A stretch of 64,000 nt of DNA. Source: Giesbergeria sp. Lineage in GTDB: Bacteria > Pseudomonadota > Gammaproteobacteria > Burkholderiales > Burkholderiaceae_C. Numbering within the stretch: the first letter of the stretch is position 1; each line of letters opens with the position of its first letter. Shown in pieces: positions 27,450 through 37,907 of the stretch. The notes under the pieces are model-generated. The model was given only the letters and a program-made list of their open reading frames with translations. It made no database searches and had not been told where the DNA came from. The stretch lies in the NCBI GenBank assembly GCA_017985015.1, contig JAGNYI010000009.1, positions 29,612 through 93,611 on the forward strand, written 5' to 3'. A program made the position numbers and the translations under genes.

Positions 27450-28712
27450 ATGCACCTTAACGAACTCAAGGCACTGCACGTGTCCGAAGTCCTCAAGCAG
27501 GCCGAAGAGCTTGAAATCGAAAACGGCGGCCGCATGCGCAAGCAGGAGCTGATGTTCGCGATCATCAAGAAGCGCGCGAAGGCCGGCGAGCAGGTGTTTG
27601 CCGATGGCGTGCTCGAAATCCTGCCCGACGGATTCGGCTTCCTGCGCAGCCCGGACACGAGCTACACCGCCAGCACCGACGACATCTACATTTCGCCCAG
27701 CCAGGTGAGGCGCTTCAACCTGCACACCGGCGACATGATCGAAGGCGAGGTACGCACGCCCAAGGACGGCGAGCGCTACTTTGCCCTGACCAAGCTCGAC
27801 AAGGTCAACGACGGCCCACCTGAGCAAAACAAGCACAAGGTGATGTTCGAGAACCTGACGCCGCTGTTCCCCAAGGAACAGATGCGCCTGGAGCGCGACG
27901 TCAAGAGCGAAGAGAACATCACTGGCCGCATCATCGACATCATCGCGCCCATCGGCCGTGGCCAGCGCGCACTGATCGTCGCGCCACCCAAGAGTGGCAA
28001 GACGGTGATGATGCAGCACATCGCCCACGCCATCACCGCCAACAACCCCGACGTGCACCTGATGGTGTTGCTCGTCGATGAGCGGCCTGAAGAAGTGACC
28101 GAGATGCAGCGCACCGTCAAGGGTGAAATCATTGCGTCCACCTTTGACGAGCCCGCAGCGCGCCACGTGCACGTGGCCGAAATGGTGATCGAGCGCGCCA
28201 AGCGGCTCGTCGAGCTCAAAAAAGACGTGGTGATCCTGCTTGACTCCATCACCCGTCTTGCCCGGGCTTACAACAACGTCGTGCCTTCATCGGGCAAGGT
28301 GCTTTCGGGCGGCGTCGACTCGAATGCACTGCAACGCCCCAAACGCTTCTTTGGCGCAGCGCGCAAGGTGGAAGAAGGCGGTTCGCTGACCATCATCGCC
28401 ACGGCGCTGGTCGATACCGGCAGTCGCATGGACGAAGTGATTTTTGAAGAATTCAAGGGCACGGGCAATTGTGAGATTCACCTCAATCGCCGCCTGTATG
28501 AAAAGCGTGTGTTCCCGGCCATTGAACTCAACAAGAGCGGGACGCGCCGCGAGGAACTCCTGCTCACGCCCGAGATTCTGCAAAAGACGCGCATCCTGCG
28601 CCAGCTCATGTACAACATGGACGAGATGGAATCCATGGAACTCATGATCAAGAACATGAGAGCCACCAAGAGCAACGTCGAGTTTTTTGACATGATGCGC
28701 AGGGGTGGATAA
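27450..28712 (+). CDS. rho: Transcription termination factor Rho
   Basis: 420 residues. Hexameric RNA helicase for factor-dependent termination. Rho N-terminal helix domain ([20 protein letters not shown]), RNA-binding cold-shock-like domain with [11 protein letters not shown] and [12 protein letters not shown], Walker A APPKSGKT at 178-185, Walker [17 protein letters not shown], and the Q/R-loop [18 protein letters not shown]. Full length with no insertion. GGAG-like site (CAGGAGTT) before ATG 27450. Confidence 0.98.
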   Translation: MHLNELKALHVSEVLKQAEELEIENGGRMRKQELMFAIIKKRAKAGEQVFADGVLEILPDGFGFLRSPDTSYTASTDDIYISPSQVRRFNLHTGDMIEGEVRTPKDGERYFALTKLDKVNDGPPEQNKHKVMFENLTPLFPKEQMRLERDVKSEENITGRIIDIIAPIGRGQRALIVAPPKSGKTVMMQHIAHAITANNPDVHLMVLLVDERPEEVTEMQRTVKGEIIASTFDEPAARHVHVAEMVIERAKRLVELKKDVVILLDSITRLARAYNNVVPSSGKVLSGGVDSNALQRPKRFFGAARKVEEGGSLTIIATALVDTGSRMDEVIFEEFKGTGNCEIHLNRRLYEKRVFPAIELNKSGTRREELLLTPEILQKTRILRQLMYNMDEMESMELMIKNMRATKSNVEFFDMMRRGG

Positions 28713-28716
28713 AAGC

Positions 28717-28722
28717 TATAAT
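28717..28722 (+). promoter_or_regulatory. TATAAT -10 box upstream of rpmE2
   Basis: A perfect TATAAT just after the rho stop codon, about 70 nt before the L31 gene. A TTGACA lies at 28687-28692 but the spacer would be 24 bp, too long to be its partner. Confidence 0.45.
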
Positions 28723-28792
28723 TTAGGGCTTTTTTGCGGAAAGTAGGCTGGACGGTCCGGCCCGGCTCCCGCAGCGACCTCCAAGGAACATC

Positions 28793-29053
28793 ATGAAAGA
28801 CGGCATTCACCCCAACTACCGCGAAGTGCTCTTCGTCGACCTCTCCAACGGTTTCAAGTTCGTCACGCGCTCGTGTGTGAACACCAAGGAAATGGGCAAG
28901 ACCGAAGACGGGCGTGAACTGCCGATGTTCAAGCTCGATACGTCCAGCGAATCACACCCCTTCTACACCGGTACGCAAAAGTCGGTCGACAATATGGGTG
29001 GGCGCGTCGAGCGCTTCCGCAACCGTTTCGGCAAGACGACGACGGCCAAGTAA
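28793..29053 (+). CDS. rpmE2: 50S ribosomal protein L31 type B
   Basis: 86 residues. Starts MKDGIHPNYREVLFVDLSNG, the type B (zinc-independent) form: only one cysteine (RSCVNTKE) instead of the four of zinc-binding L31, plus the longer C-terminus ending RFGKTTTAK. AAGGAA precedes ATG 28793. Type B paralogues are often induced under zinc limitation, but in Burkholderiales this may be the only copy; the window cannot tell. Confidence 0.95.
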   Translation: MKDGIHPNYREVLFVDLSNGFKFVTRSCVNTKEMGKTEDGRELPMFKLDTSSESHPFYTGTQKSVDNMGGRVERFRNRFGKTTTAK

Positions 29054-29195
29054 GCGTCTGCGGGCACGCTGGCAGGCCTTCGAAAGCGCCCTGTCCAAGC
29101 GCCAGTGCCCTCGCACCAGTCCAGAGGCAGCCCGGGAAACCGCGCTGCTTTTTTTTGCCCGTATGCTTCACAGCGACTCTGCAGCCTGACTTCGC

Positions 29196-30902
29196 GTGAA
29201 CCAACCCACTCCCGCCATCGTTCCCCACAGCGCCGTGCGGCCCCTGCCGCGCTGGGCTTTGCTGCTTTTGTGCGCGGCCTACGTGCTGCCGGGTTTCATC
29301 GGCCGCGACCCCTGGCGCGGGGCCGATGTCACTGCTTATGGCTACATGCTGGAATTGGCGGGCGGGCATACATCTTGGTTCGCGCCCCTGCTGGGCGCCT
29401 TGGCGCCGGAATCGGACGGTCTGCTGCCCTACTGGCTGGGCGCCTGGGCCTTGCAGATCACGCAGGGCCTGCTGCCTGCCATTTTTGCGACGCGCATTCC
29501 CTTCGCCTTGCTGCTGGTGCTGAGCTTGTGGGCCACCTGGTGGGGCATTTACGCATTGGCGCGCAGCCCCGGTGCGCAGCCCGTGGCGTTTGCGTTTGGC
29601 GGCGAAGCCTCGCCTGCCGACTACGCGCGCGCTATCGCCGACGGCGGCCTGCTCGCATTGCTCGCCAGCCTGGGACTGGCCCAGCCCACCCACGAGACTT
29701 CGGCCTATCTCACGCAGCTTTGTGGCACAGCGCTTGTCTTTTATGGGCTGGCGGCCATGCCACGCCAGCGCTGGGGGCCGTGGCTGGCAATCGCATTAGG
29801 CCTGCCTGGACTGGTGCTCAGCGGCGCGCCGATCCTGGCGGTGCTCTACGGCGCGGGTGGCACGCTGCTGTGCCTATGGGCGACAGACGAGGCACAACCC
29901 GAGGCTCCCATGGCGCGCCGTGCGGCCCTGGGCCTGTTGGTACTGACGCTGGCAACCGCATGGCTTGCCTGGCAACTGGGTCTGTGGGAGCGGCGCGTCC
30001 TTTGGCCCGACTTTGAAAAGGAAGCGCGCAGCCTGGCGCGCCTGTTGCTGTGGTTCACCTGGCCCGCCTGGCCGCTGGCGCTGTGGACGCTGTGGCGCTG
30101 GCGACGCCATGTTTTGGTCCTGCCTCTGCGGCGCCATCTTTGGTTACCGTTGTGGTTCGCCGTCTGCGCCCTTGTGGCCATGGCGCTCTCGCGGCCTGCC
30201 GACCGCGCGCTGCTGCTGGGCCTGCCGGCGCTGGCGGCGCTGGCGGCGTTTGCTCTGCCCACGCTCAAACGCAGCGTGTCGGCGCTGATCGACTGGTTCA
30301 CGCTGCTCTTCTTTACGGCCTCTGCCATTGCCATCTGGGTTATCTGGGTATCCACGCAAACCGGTTTCCCGGCCAAACCCGCCGCCAACGTGGCCAGACT
30401 TGCCCAGGGTTTTGTTCCGGAATTTTCTGCCCTGGCCTTTGCTGTGGCCTTGGCTGCCACCGCTGCTTGGTGCGCGGTCGTTGTCTGGCGCACAGGGCGC
30501 AACCAGAGCGCGCTGTGGAAAACACTTGTGCTCCCAGCGGCGGGCACCACGCTGTGCTGGCTTCTGCTCACCACGCTGTGGCTTCCCATGCTGAATTACG
30601 CGCGCAGCGACGCGCCCCAGGTGCGGGCAGTAATGGCGCTGACCGGAAACGCGCCCTGCGTGCACGTGCTGGGCCTGGACCAAGGCCAGTTTGCCGCGCT
30701 GCAGGTGTTTGGCACCGTCGCCACCCGCCCGCTGACGGCTGCCGCTCCCACGTGTCCCTGGCTGCTCGTGGCCGACGATGCACCCCGGCCTGCCTTGCGC
30801 CGCAGCCCGCCAGACGAAAAAGAATGGATATTTACAGCCCGGATCGGACGGCCTACCGACCGCAACGATGCGCTGGTGGTGTACCGGCGCCTGCCACCTT
30901 AA
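29196..30902 (+). CDS. Multi-pass membrane protein, ArnT/PMT-like glycosyltransferase candidate
   Basis: 568 residues with roughly 10-12 hydrophobic segments. The N-terminal luminal-type motif GFIGRDPWRGADVTAYGYM, with acidic residues after the first transmembrane helix, resembles the RDP-W..DE motif of ArnT/PMT-type lipid-linked sugar transferases. The C-terminus (from about residue 470) is a soluble domain ending LVVYRRLPP. The start is a GTG at 29196 shortly after the preceding gene; no strong ribosome site is seen. The stop overlaps the convergent phoR stop by 4 bp. The specific donor and acceptor are unknown. Confidence 0.65.
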   Translation: MNQPTPAIVPHSAVRPLPRWALLLLCAAYVLPGFIGRDPWRGADVTAYGYMLELAGGHTSWFAPLLGALAPESDGLLPYWLGAWALQITQGLLPAIFATRIPFALLLVLSLWATWWGIYALARSPGAQPVAFAFGGEASPADYARAIADGGLLALLASLGLAQPTHETSAYLTQLCGTALVFYGLAAMPRQRWGPWLAIALGLPGLVLSGAPILAVLYGAGGTLLCLWATDEAQPEAPMARRAALGLLVLTLATAWLAWQLGLWERRVLWPDFEKEARSLARLLLWFTWPAWPLALWTLWRWRRHVLVLPLRRHLWLPLWFAVCALVAMALSRPADRALLLGLPALAALAAFALPTLKRSVSALIDWFTLLFFTASAIAIWVIWVSTQTGFPAKPAANVARLAQGFVPEFSALAFAVALAATAAWCAVVVWRTGRNQSALWKTLVLPAAGTTLCWLLLTTLWLPMLNYARSDAPQVRAVMALTGNAPCVHVLGLDQGQFAALQVFGTVATRPLTAAAPTCPWLLVADDAPRPALRRSPPDEKEWIFTARIGRPTDRNDALVVYRRLPP

Positions 30903-32233
30903 GCCTCAAGAATTCCAGCACGCCGCAGCCGAAAGGCGGGGAAGCGGATGCTGAAGGTCGAGCCCCTTCCCGGCGTGCTCTCCACCACCAATTGCGCTCC
31001 GTGGCGCTGCACCACGTGCTTCACGATGGCAAGTCCCAGACCTGTCCCGCCAGTGTCGCGCGAGCGGCTGCGATCCACACGGTAGAAGCGCTCGGTGATT
31101 CGCGGCAAATGTTCTGCATCGATACCGGGCCCGGTGTCACGCACACGGAACACGGCGTCGCCACCGGGCTGCCACGTCCACTCCACCTCAATGCTGCCAT
31201 CGGCGGGCGTGTAGCGCACCGCATTGCCCACCAGGTTGGACAACGCACTGTGCAGCTCGGCGCCGCCGCCGGCAATCTCGCCCGCGTCTTCTGGCTGTGA
31301 AAACCGGGGGAAGCGCAGGCTCTGCCGTAGCCCCATGACTGCGGCCAGCGCGCCGGCCTCCTGTTCGCAGCGCTCCAGCAGTGCCGCCACCGGCATCCAC
31401 TCCGCCAAGCCCGGCGGCGGGCTGGCCTCCAGCCGGGAGAGCGCCAGCAAGCCCTCGACCACACGCTGCATGCGCTGGGCTTGCTGCGCCATCAGTGCGA
31501 GGTAGCGCGACTGCTCCTGCTCCTCCAGCGGCAAGGTCTGCAGCGTCTCGACGAAGCCGGCCAGTACGGTCAGCGGCGTGCGGATTTCGTGCGAGACATT
31601 GGCTACAAAGTCGCGCCGCATGGACTCGGCCTGCTCCGCCGCCGTGACATCGCGCGTGAGCATGAGCTTCTGGCCAACGCCGTAAGCACACAACTGGATG
31701 GACAGGCGCGCCGCCCGTCCATCGCTCTGGCCATGGGTGGTGATGACGAGTTCGCGCGACCAGTCGCCACCAGCCAGATAGGCCGAGAAATCGGGGTCGC
31801 GCAGCAGGTTTCCGATGAACTGCTCGACATCGCGCTGGGCGTCGATGGACAGATGCCGCGCGGCGTTGTGGTTGCACCAGACGATGCGGGATTTGTCATC
31901 CAGCAGCAGCACACCGCTCGGGGTGGCCTGAAGAGCGTCCAACATACCGCCCAGCCGCTGGTCGCTCGCAGTAGCTTGCTGCTCACGCTGACGCAGCAGA
32001 CGCTGGACGCGATCCACCGCTTCGCCCCAGACGCCGACGCGCGCTGGCACCGGGCCTGGCGGCGCATCGCGCAGCCAACGCAGCACGCGCCCCGCCCGCA
32101 TCAGGTCGACGAGGAACCACAGCCAGACTACAGCCGCCGCACCTGCCAACGCGCCCCAGGCGCCATGCAGAGCAAAGCCCAGGCCGGCGCCCAGCAGTTG
32201 GGCGCCAAGAAAGATCAGCGAGCGGGTCCACAT
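30899..32233 (-). CDS. phoR: Phosphate regulon sensor histidine kinase PhoR
   Basis: 444 residues. Two N-terminal hydrophobic segments (~7-24 and 26-43), a PAS domain (~95-200), the dimerisation/phosphoacceptor helix with His215 in SHEIRTPL, and an ATPase domain (DTGPGI, GGTGLGLAIVK). No periplasmic sensor domain, as in PhoR, which takes its signal from PstSCAB-PhoU. It is the last gene of the leftward pst-pho operon, 100 bp after phoB with repeat R6 in between. Confidence 0.95.
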   Translation of the reverse strand: MWTRSLIFLGAQLLGAGLGFALHGAWGALAGAAAVVWLWFLVDLMRAGRVLRWLRDAPPGPVPARVGVWGEAVDRVQRLLRQREQQATASDQRLGGMLDALQATPSGVLLLDDKSRIVWCNHNAARHLSIDAQRDVEQFIGNLLRDPDFSAYLAGGDWSRELVITTHGQSDGRAARLSIQLCAYGVGQKLMLTRDVTAAEQAESMRRDFVANVSHEIRTPLTVLAGFVETLQTLPLEEQEQSRYLALMAQQAQRMQRVVEGLLALSRLEASPPPGLAEWMPVAALLERCEQEAGALAAVMGLRQSLRFPRFSQPEDAGEIAGGGAELHSALSNLVGNAVRYTPADGSIEVEWTWQPGGDAVFRVRDTGPGIDAEHLPRITERFYRVDRSRSRDTGGTGLGLAIVKHVVQRHGAQLVVESTPGRGSTFSIRFPAFRLRRAGILEA

Positions 32234-32263
32234 GGGCGGCCGTCAGAATAGGAAAAAATAAAG

Positions 32264-32322
32264 TGAAAATTGCCCATAGCGCTTACTACACAAGCATTAG
32301 CAGCTATGAAATCAGGAGAAAT
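32264..32322 (-). repeat. Dispersed two-hairpin repeat, copy R6
   Basis: On the minus strand: CATAGCTGCTAATGCTTGTGTAGTAAGCGCTATGGGC. It lies between phoB and phoR, inside the operon and in the transcribed sense orientation. Confidence 0.75.
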
Positions 32323-32333
32323 ATGCGGTCATG

Positions 32334-33062
32334 TCATGGCCTGTTCGCTTGCGCATCCGCCGGACCCGTCTGACCCGCCAGTGCAGAAAACCGGTAGCCC
32401 GCGCCACGCACCGTTTCCACCATGCCGCTCGCGGTGCCCAGCGCCTCACGCAGGCGTTTGACGTGCACATCCACCGTGCGCTCCTCGATAAATACGTGGT
32501 CACCCCAAACCTTGTCCAACAATTGTCCGCGCGCATGCACGCGCTCCGGGTGCGCCATCAGATAGCGCAGCAGCTTGAATTCGGTGGGGCCGATGCGCAG
32601 CTCCTGCTCCTGAAAACTCACTCGGTGCGCTGCCGCATCGAGCCGCAGGCCGCCCGCTTCCAGCGCTTCGCTCGCTTGCTCGGGCGCGCGGCGGCGCAAC
32701 ACGGCGCGGATACGCGCCAGCAGCTCCTGCGTGGAAAAGGGCTTGGTGATGTAGTCGTCCGCACCGGCGTCGAGGCCGGTCACCTTGTCTGGCTCGCCAC
32801 CGCGCGCCGTCAGCATCAGGATGGGAATGTCGCGCGTGCGCGCGTCGGCGCGCCACTTGCGCGCGAGCTGCAAGCCGCTCTGGCCAGGGAGCATCCAGTC
32901 CAGCAGGATCACGTCGGGCAGCACCGCGTCGAGCTCGCGCTGGGCACTGGGACCGTCTTCGGCCCACACGGGCGCAAAGCCGTTGTGGCGCAGGTTCACG
33001 GCAATCAGTTCGGCAATCGCGGGCTCGTCCTCGACCACCAGCACTTTGGGGAGATGCCTCAT
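32334..33062 (-). CDS. phoB: Phosphate regulon response regulator PhoB
   Basis: 242 residues. Receiver domain with acidic pocket VVEDEP (residues 9-14), phosphoacceptor Asp55 in LLDWMLPG, and Lys in YITKPF. OmpR-type winged-helix effector at about 135-230 (RIGPTEFKLLRYLMAHPERV and VDVHVKRLREAL). Activates Pho-box promoters under phosphate limitation. Its ATG overlaps the phoU stop by one base. The target site before pstS is visible (see the Pho box entry). Confidence 0.97.
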   Translation of the reverse strand: MRHLPKVLVVEDEPAIAELIAVNLRHNGFAPVWAEDGPSAQRELDAVLPDVILLDWMLPGQSGLQLARKWRADARTRDIPILMLTARGGEPDKVTGLDAGADDYITKPFSTQELLARIRAVLRRRAPEQASEALEAGGLRLDAAAHRVSFQEQELRIGPTEFKLLRYLMAHPERVHARGQLLDKVWGDHVFIEERTVDVHVKRLREALGTASGMVETVRGAGYRFSALAGQTGPADAQANRP

Positions 33063-33763
33063 CAGCGCAGCACCGATTCAATGTCTTCGAGCGAGGTGTG
33101 GCGCACGTCCGTGCCCTCGACCAGGTAGATGATGAGCTCGGCCACATTCTTGGAATGGTCGCCAATGCGCTCAATGGCCTTGGCGATGAACAGCAGGTCG
33201 AGGCTGGGCGAGATGGTGCGCGGGTCTTCCATCATGTAGGTGACGAGCTTGCGCACGAAGCCGTCGAATTCCTCATCAATCAGGTCGTCTTCCTTGAGGA
33301 TGGCGAGTGCGGCGCGCGTGTCGAGCCGGGCAAATGCGTCCAGCGCCTTGTGCAGCAGGCCGGAGGCCAAGTCGGCCGCCACGCGCAGGTCTGTTGTGGG
33401 CAAGTTGCGCGGGGCGCCGGTCTCGATGATCGAGCGCACCATGCGCGCCATCTTGCTGGCCTCGTCGCCCATGCGCTCGAGGTTGGCCGTGGCCTTGGAG
33501 AACGCCATCAAAAGGCGCAGGTCCCGCGCCGTGGGCTGTCTGCGCGCAATGATGGTGGAAAGCTCTCGGTCGATGTCCACTTCGAGCGCATTTACGCGCG
33601 TCTCCAGCGTGGCCACCGTCTCCACGGCCTCCAGGCTGAAATGTGACAACGCGCGGATGGCGTGGCCGATTTGCGATTCGACCAGCCCGCCGAGTTCCAT
33701 CACCCGAGCGGACACGGTATTGAGTTCGGCATCGAACTGCGAAGAGAGGTGCTTTTGCATCAT
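33062..33763 (-). CDS. phoU: Phosphate signalling complex protein PhoU
   Basis: 233 residues. Two three-helix PhoU repeats with the metal-binding E/D pattern (VNALEVDIDREL; LEDIESV end). Connects the Pst transporter to PhoR and dampens the kinase when phosphate is ample. Starts 12 bp after pstB; translationally coupled to phoB by a 1-bp overlap. Confidence 0.96.
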   Translation of the reverse strand: MMQKHLSSQFDAELNTVSARVMELGGLVESQIGHAIRALSHFSLEAVETVATLETRVNALEVDIDRELSTIIARRQPTARDLRLLMAFSKATANLERMGDEASKMARMVRSIIETGAPRNLPTTDLRVAADLASGLLHKALDAFARLDTRAALAILKEDDLIDEEFDGFVRKLVTYMMEDPRTISPSLDLLFIAKAIERIGDHSKNVAELIIYLVEGTDVRHTSLEDIESVLR

Positions 33764-33775
33764 GAAAGGTTCCGC

Positions 33776-34600
33776 TCAGCCAAAACGGCCGGTGATGTAA
33801 TCTTCTGTCTCGCTGCGTTCGGGCTTGACGAAGAGTTGCTCGGTTTCGCCAAACTCGATCAGGTCGCCGAGGTACATGTAGGCGGTGTAATCGCTGCAGC
33901 GCGCGGCCTGCTGCATGTTATGCGTGACGATGACGACGGTGTAGTCGGTTTTGAGTTCGGCAATCAGCTCTTCAATTTTGGCGGTGGAAATCGGATCGAG
34001 CGCTGAGCACGGCTCATCGAGCAGCAACACCTCTGGCTTGATGGCAATGCCGCGCGCAATGCACAAACGCTGCTGCTGCCCTCCCGAGAGGCTGGAGCCG
34101 CTCTGGTGCAGCTTGTCGCGCACCTCTGTCCAGAGCGCTGCCTTGCGCAGTGCCCATTCCACGCGCTCGTCCATCTCCGGGGCGCTCAGGCTGTCGAACA
34201 GCTTCACGCCGAAGGCAATGTTGTCGTAAATCGACATAGGAAACGGCGTGGGCTTCTGGAACACCATGCCCACCTTGGCACGCAGCAGGGCCACGTCCTG
34301 CTTGCTGGTCAGCAGGTTTTCGCCGTCGAGCAGGATCTCACCTTCGGCGCGCTGCTCGGGATAGAGCTCGAACATGCGGTTGAAGGTGCGCAGCAAGGTG
34401 GACTTGCCACACCCCGAAGGCCCGATGAACGCCGTCACCTTGTTCTCCGGGATTTCAAGGTTGATGGACTTGAGCGCGTGGAACTTGCCGTAATAGAAGT
34501 TCAGGTTGCGCACCGTGATTTTGGGCGGAGTCCGGGGCAGGGAATGAGGCGCCTGGGCGCTGGTCGTCCGAACGGCGGATGCAAGCGGGGTGTCAATCAT
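33776..34600 (-). CDS. pstB: Phosphate ABC transporter ATP-binding protein
   Basis: 274 residues. Walker [10 protein letters not shown] at 60-68, Q-loop [15 protein letters not shown], signature [14 protein letters not shown] and Walker [13 protein letters not shown], all typical of PstB. ATG 34600 gives [10 protein letters not shown], a short polar extension before the domain. Energises PstCA. Confidence 0.97.
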   Translation of the reverse strand: MIDTPLASAVRTTSAQAPHSLPRTPPKITVRNLNFYYGKFHALKSINLEIPENKVTAFIGPSGCGKSTLLRTFNRMFELYPEQRAEGEILLDGENLLTSKQDVALLRAKVGMVFQKPTPFPMSIYDNIAFGVKLFDSLSAPEMDERVEWALRKAALWTEVRDKLHQSGSSLSGGQQQRLCIARGIAIKPEVLLLDEPCSALDPISTAKIEELIAELKTDYTVVIVTHNMQQAARCSDYTAYMYLGDLIEFGETEQLFVKPERSETEDYITGRFG

Positions 34601-34635
34601 GGGGGTCTGGGATGTGGCGCGCTGCGCTGCACGCG

Positions 34636-35520
34636 TTATTTGGCACGCGTGAGAACACGCGCAATGATATTGAGGGCCAGCACGGCCATGGTGATGAGAA
34701 ACACCCCCGCCCAAGCCAGCTTCTGCCAGTTCTCGTAGGGGCTCATCGCGAACTTGAAAATGGTCACCGGCAGGCTGGCCATGGGTTTGGACAGGTCGGC
34801 ATTCCAGAACTGGTTGTTCAGCGCGGTAAACAGCAGTGGCGCCGTCTCGCCCGCGATGCGCGCCACGGCCAGGAGCACGCCGGTGATGACGCCGGCCCGC
34901 GCGGCGCGCAGCGTGATGAACGAAATCACCTTCCACTTGGGCGTGCCCAGAGCGTAGGCGGCCTCGCGCAGGCCGGCGGGCACCAGCAGCAGCATGTTCT
35001 CGGTGGTGCGGATGACCACCGGCACCACGATCAGCGCCAACGCGAGGCCACCGGCGTAGCCGGAGAAGCTTTTGAAGCGCGTCACCATGACGGTGTAGAC
35101 AAACAGGCCGATCACGATGCTGGGCGCGGACAACAGGATATCGTTGACAAAGCGCGTAACCTGCGCCAATGGGCCGCGCGTGTCGTACTCCGACAGGTAG
35201 ATCCCCGCCAGGATGCCGATCGGCGTCCCCACGAAGGTGGCCAGCGCCACCATGGTGAGCGAACCAAAAATGGCGTTCGACAGGCCGCCCGCTTCGTTGG
35301 GCGGCGGTGTCATTTCGGTGAACAGGGCCAAGGACAAGCCACCCAGGCCCAGGCGCAGGGTTTCCCACAGAATCCACACCAGCCAGAAGACGCCGAACAC
35401 CATGGCCAGCAGCGACAGGCTCAGCGCAATGCGGTTGACACGTTTGCGCCTGGCAAAACGCGCGGCCCGCGCAGCATTCTGGTCGGCCGCCGAAATCAAG
35501 CTTTGCGAGCTGCTGCTCAT
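34636..35520 (-). CDS. pstA: Phosphate ABC transporter permease PstA
   Basis: 294 residues with six predicted membrane segments and the permease EAA-type loop [19 protein letters not shown]. The first transmembrane helix follows the basic [10 protein letters not shown] segment. ATG 35520 overlaps the pstC stop by 4 bp (ATGA), so translation is coupled. Confidence 0.96.
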   Translation of the reverse strand: MSSSSQSLISAADQNAARAARFARRKRVNRIALSLSLLAMVFGVFWLVWILWETLRLGLGGLSLALFTEMTPPPNEAGGLSNAIFGSLTMVALATFVGTPIGILAGIYLSEYDTRGPLAQVTRFVNDILLSAPSIVIGLFVYTVMVTRFKSFSGYAGGLALALIVVPVVIRTTENMLLLVPAGLREAAYALGTPKWKVISFITLRAARAGVITGVLLAVARIAGETAPLLFTALNNQFWNADLSKPMASLPVTIFKFAMSPYENWQKLAWAGVFLITMAVLALNIIARVLTRAK

Positions 35521-36539
35521 GACCGGGCTCCTTCGTTCTTCTGCAGGCGCAGCAGCAGGATTTTTGACAGGCCCAGCACCACGAAGGTGATGAAGAAGAG
35601 CACCAGCCCCAGGTAGATCAGCGACGCCTGGTGCAGCCCTTCGCCCGCTTCGGCAAATTCGTTGGCGAGCGCGGACGTGATGCTGTTGGCGGCAGCAAAC
35701 AGCGACACCGAATCGAGCTGGTTCATGTTGCCAATCACAAACGTGACCGCCATGGTCTCGCCCAGCGCGCGGCCCAGCCCCAGCATGATGCCGCCGAGCA
35801 CACCGGTCTTGGTATAGGGCAGCACCACCTTGGAGACCACCTCCCAGGTCGTCGAACCCAGGCCGTAAGCGGACTCTTTGAGCAGTGCCGGGGTCACCTC
35901 GAACACGTCGCGCATGACGGCCGAGATGAACGGGATAATCATGATTGCGAGAATGATGCCGGCCGACAGAATGCCGATGCCTACGGGCGGACCCGACACC
36001 AGCGCGCCCAGATACGGCACGCCGGCAAACATTTTTTGCAGTGGCACCTGAACCCAGGTCGCCAGAATGGGGCCGAACACCATCAGACCCCACATGCCAT
36101 AGACGATGGACGGGACGGCGGCCAGCAACTCGATGGCCGTTCCCAACGGGCGCCTGAGCCAGCCGGGCGAGAGTTCGGTGAGGAACAGCGCAATGCCGAA
36201 ACTCACCGGTACGGCGATCAGCAAGGCAATGGCCGAGGTGGCCAAGGTGCCGTAGATCATCACCAGACCGCCGTACTCGTTCTTGACCGGATCCCACACG
36301 CTATTGGTCAGAAAACCCAACCCATAGGCTTCGATAGCGGGCCAGGCCCCGATCACCAGGGACACCAGGATCCCAGCCAAAGTTGCCAGAGTGAGCCAAG
36401 CCGCCGCATGCGCGAGCAGCGCAAAAACACGGTCGGCCAGTACGCCGGAGATTCGAAACTTACGCGGAGGAGGCATATTCTTCTGGGCGCCCGCCAGAGC
36501 ATGAGCGCCTGGCGCTGAGGAAACGGTAAGTGTAGACAC
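35517..36539 (-). CDS. pstC: Phosphate ABC transporter permease PstC
   Basis: About 340 residues with six membrane segments. The conserved [28 protein letters not shown] region and the EAA loop [21 protein letters not shown] are present. Two starts are possible: GTG 36539 with AGGA 7 nt upstream, or ATG 36476 ([10 protein letters not shown]) with a weaker AGAAG site. I chose the GTG for its better ribosome site; the added ~21 residues are non-conserved. Lies 59 bp after pstS. Confidence 0.94.
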   Translation of the reverse strand: MSTLTVSSAPGAHALAGAQKNMPPPRKFRISGVLADRVFALLAHAAAWLTLATLAGILVSLVIGAWPAIEAYGLGFLTNSVWDPVKNEYGGLVMIYGTLATSAIALLIAVPVSFGIALFLTELSPGWLRRPLGTAIELLAAVPSIVYGMWGLMVFGPILATWVQVPLQKMFAGVPYLGALVSGPPVGIGILSAGIILAIMIIPFISAVMRDVFEVTPALLKESAYGLGSTTWEVVSKVVLPYTKTGVLGGIMLGLGRALGETMAVTFVIGNMNQLDSVSLFAAANSITSALANEFAEAGEGLHQASLIYLGLVLFFITFVVLGLSKILLLRLQKNEGARS

Positions 36540-36598
36540 TGGCTGTCCTGGTGACCGAAATCGGGCAGCGGCGCCCAATGCGCCACGCCCGACCGCGC

Positions 36599-37639
36599 TT
36601 ATTTGAACGTAATGGCCTTGCCCGAGCTGTCCTTGATCTCGCCCCAGGCCTTCATGATCACGGCCTTCACGCTGTCGGGCATGGGCACGTAGTCCAAGTT
36701 GCTGGCGGTCTTGTCGCCCTGGTTGTAAGCCCAGTCAAAAAACTTGAGCGTCGTCGTGGCCTGCATTGGCTTGTCCTGCACCTTGTGCATCAAGATGAAC
36801 GTGGCGCCAGTGATGGGCCAAGAATCTTTGCCGGGCTGGTTGGTGAGGATCTGGTAGAAGCTTTTGCTCCAGTCGGCGCCTGCCGCAGCGGCCTTGAAAG
36901 CCTTGTCATCAGGCGAAACAAAGGTGCCGGTGCTGTTGGACAGCTGCACGTACTTCATCTTGTTCTGCTTGACATAGGCGTACTCCACGTAGCCAATCGA
37001 GTTGGGCAGACGGCCGACGAAGGCTGCAACGCCTTCGTTGCCCTTGCCGCCCGCGCCGGCGGGCCAGTTCACTGCAGTGCCTTCGCCCACGGCGGACTTC
37101 CACTCGTCGTTCACCTTGCTCAGGTAATTGGTGAAGATGAAGCTGGTGCCCGAACCGTCTGCACGGCGCACCGGAGCGATATCGGCATCAGGCAGCTTCA
37201 CGCCGGGGTTCAGCGCAACGATGGCCGGATCGTTCCAGCGCTTGATCTTGCCCAGATAAATATCGCCCAGCACATGGCCACTCAACTTCATCTGGCCGGC
37301 TTCGATGCCTTGAATGTTGACCACGGGCACCACACCACCGATCACGGTGGGGAACTGCATCAGCCCCTTCGCGGCCAACTCCTCGTCTTTCAGGGGTGCG
37401 TCGGACGCGCCGAAGTCCACCGTCTTGGCGTCGATCTGGCGGATACCGGCGCCCGAGCCGACCGACTGGTAATTGATGCGCACGCCGGTCGCCTTGTTGT
37501 AGTCAGACGCCCATTTGGCATACAGCGGTGCGGGAAAGCTGGCGCCCGCGCCGGTGGCCTCTTGCTGCGCGTAGGCGCCGCCAGCAAACGCCGCAGCGAT
37601 TGCGCCAGAGATCAGAATTCGAATCATTGAACCGTTCAT
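36599..37639 (-). CDS. pstS: Phosphate ABC transporter substrate-binding protein PstS
   Basis: 346 residues. Sec signal peptide ([21 protein letters not shown]), mature start near [15 protein letters not shown]. Phosphate-binding blocks [19 protein letters not shown] and [16 protein letters not shown] are intact. First gene of the pst-pho operon. AAGGGG ribosome site before ATG 37639. A Pho box lies ~55 bp upstream. Confidence 0.97.
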   Translation of the reverse strand: MNGSMIRILISGAIAAAFAGGAYAQQEATGAGASFPAPLYAKWASDYNKATGVRINYQSVGSGAGIRQIDAKTVDFGASDAPLKDEELAAKGLMQFPTVIGGVVPVVNIQGIEAGQMKLSGHVLGDIYLGKIKRWNDPAIVALNPGVKLPDADIAPVRRADGSGTSFIFTNYLSKVNDEWKSAVGEGTAVNWPAGAGGKGNEGVAAFVGRLPNSIGYVEYAYVKQNKMKYVQLSNSTGTFVSPDDKAFKAAAAGADWSKSFYQILTNQPGKDSWPITGATFILMHKVQDKPMQATTTLKFFDWAYNQGDKTASNLDYVPMPDSVKAVIMKAWGEIKDSSGKAITFK

Positions 37640-37678
37640 TGCAAAACCCCTTGCCTTGGTTGATGGAAAGCAAGTCAA

Positions 37679-37713
37679 ATTTATGCGCCCAATGTGACAT
37701 GTCTGTGACATGT
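37679..37713 (-). promoter_or_regulatory. Pho box and -10 of the pstS promoter
   Basis: Two direct TGTCA repeats 11 bp apart (minus strand ATGTCACAGACATGTCACAT), followed 9 nt later by the -10-like CATAAAT. This is the PhoB binding arrangement that replaces a -35 box. 37714-37907 upstream shows no gene. Confidence 0.85.
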
Positions 37714-37907
37714 GCGCCCCCTGCGTCCGTCGAGACCGCTAGTTGTAGTTTCTCGACACGTTGTTCCCTTGAATCCAAGGCGAGTCATGGGAGGACGATG
37801 CGAATTGGTTGAGGCCGATGAAAGTTGTAGTGGTACCCCTAACAGAAGTTGCGATCCCACTCAACGACCCCCGAGATCATTCAAATTTGCGACTCTGGAC
37901 TTCCTCG

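Noticed and set aside
28687-28722. TTGACA plus TATAAT as one promoter before rpmE2
   Set aside because: The spacer is 24 bp, too long for sigma-70; only the -10 is kept as a weak call.
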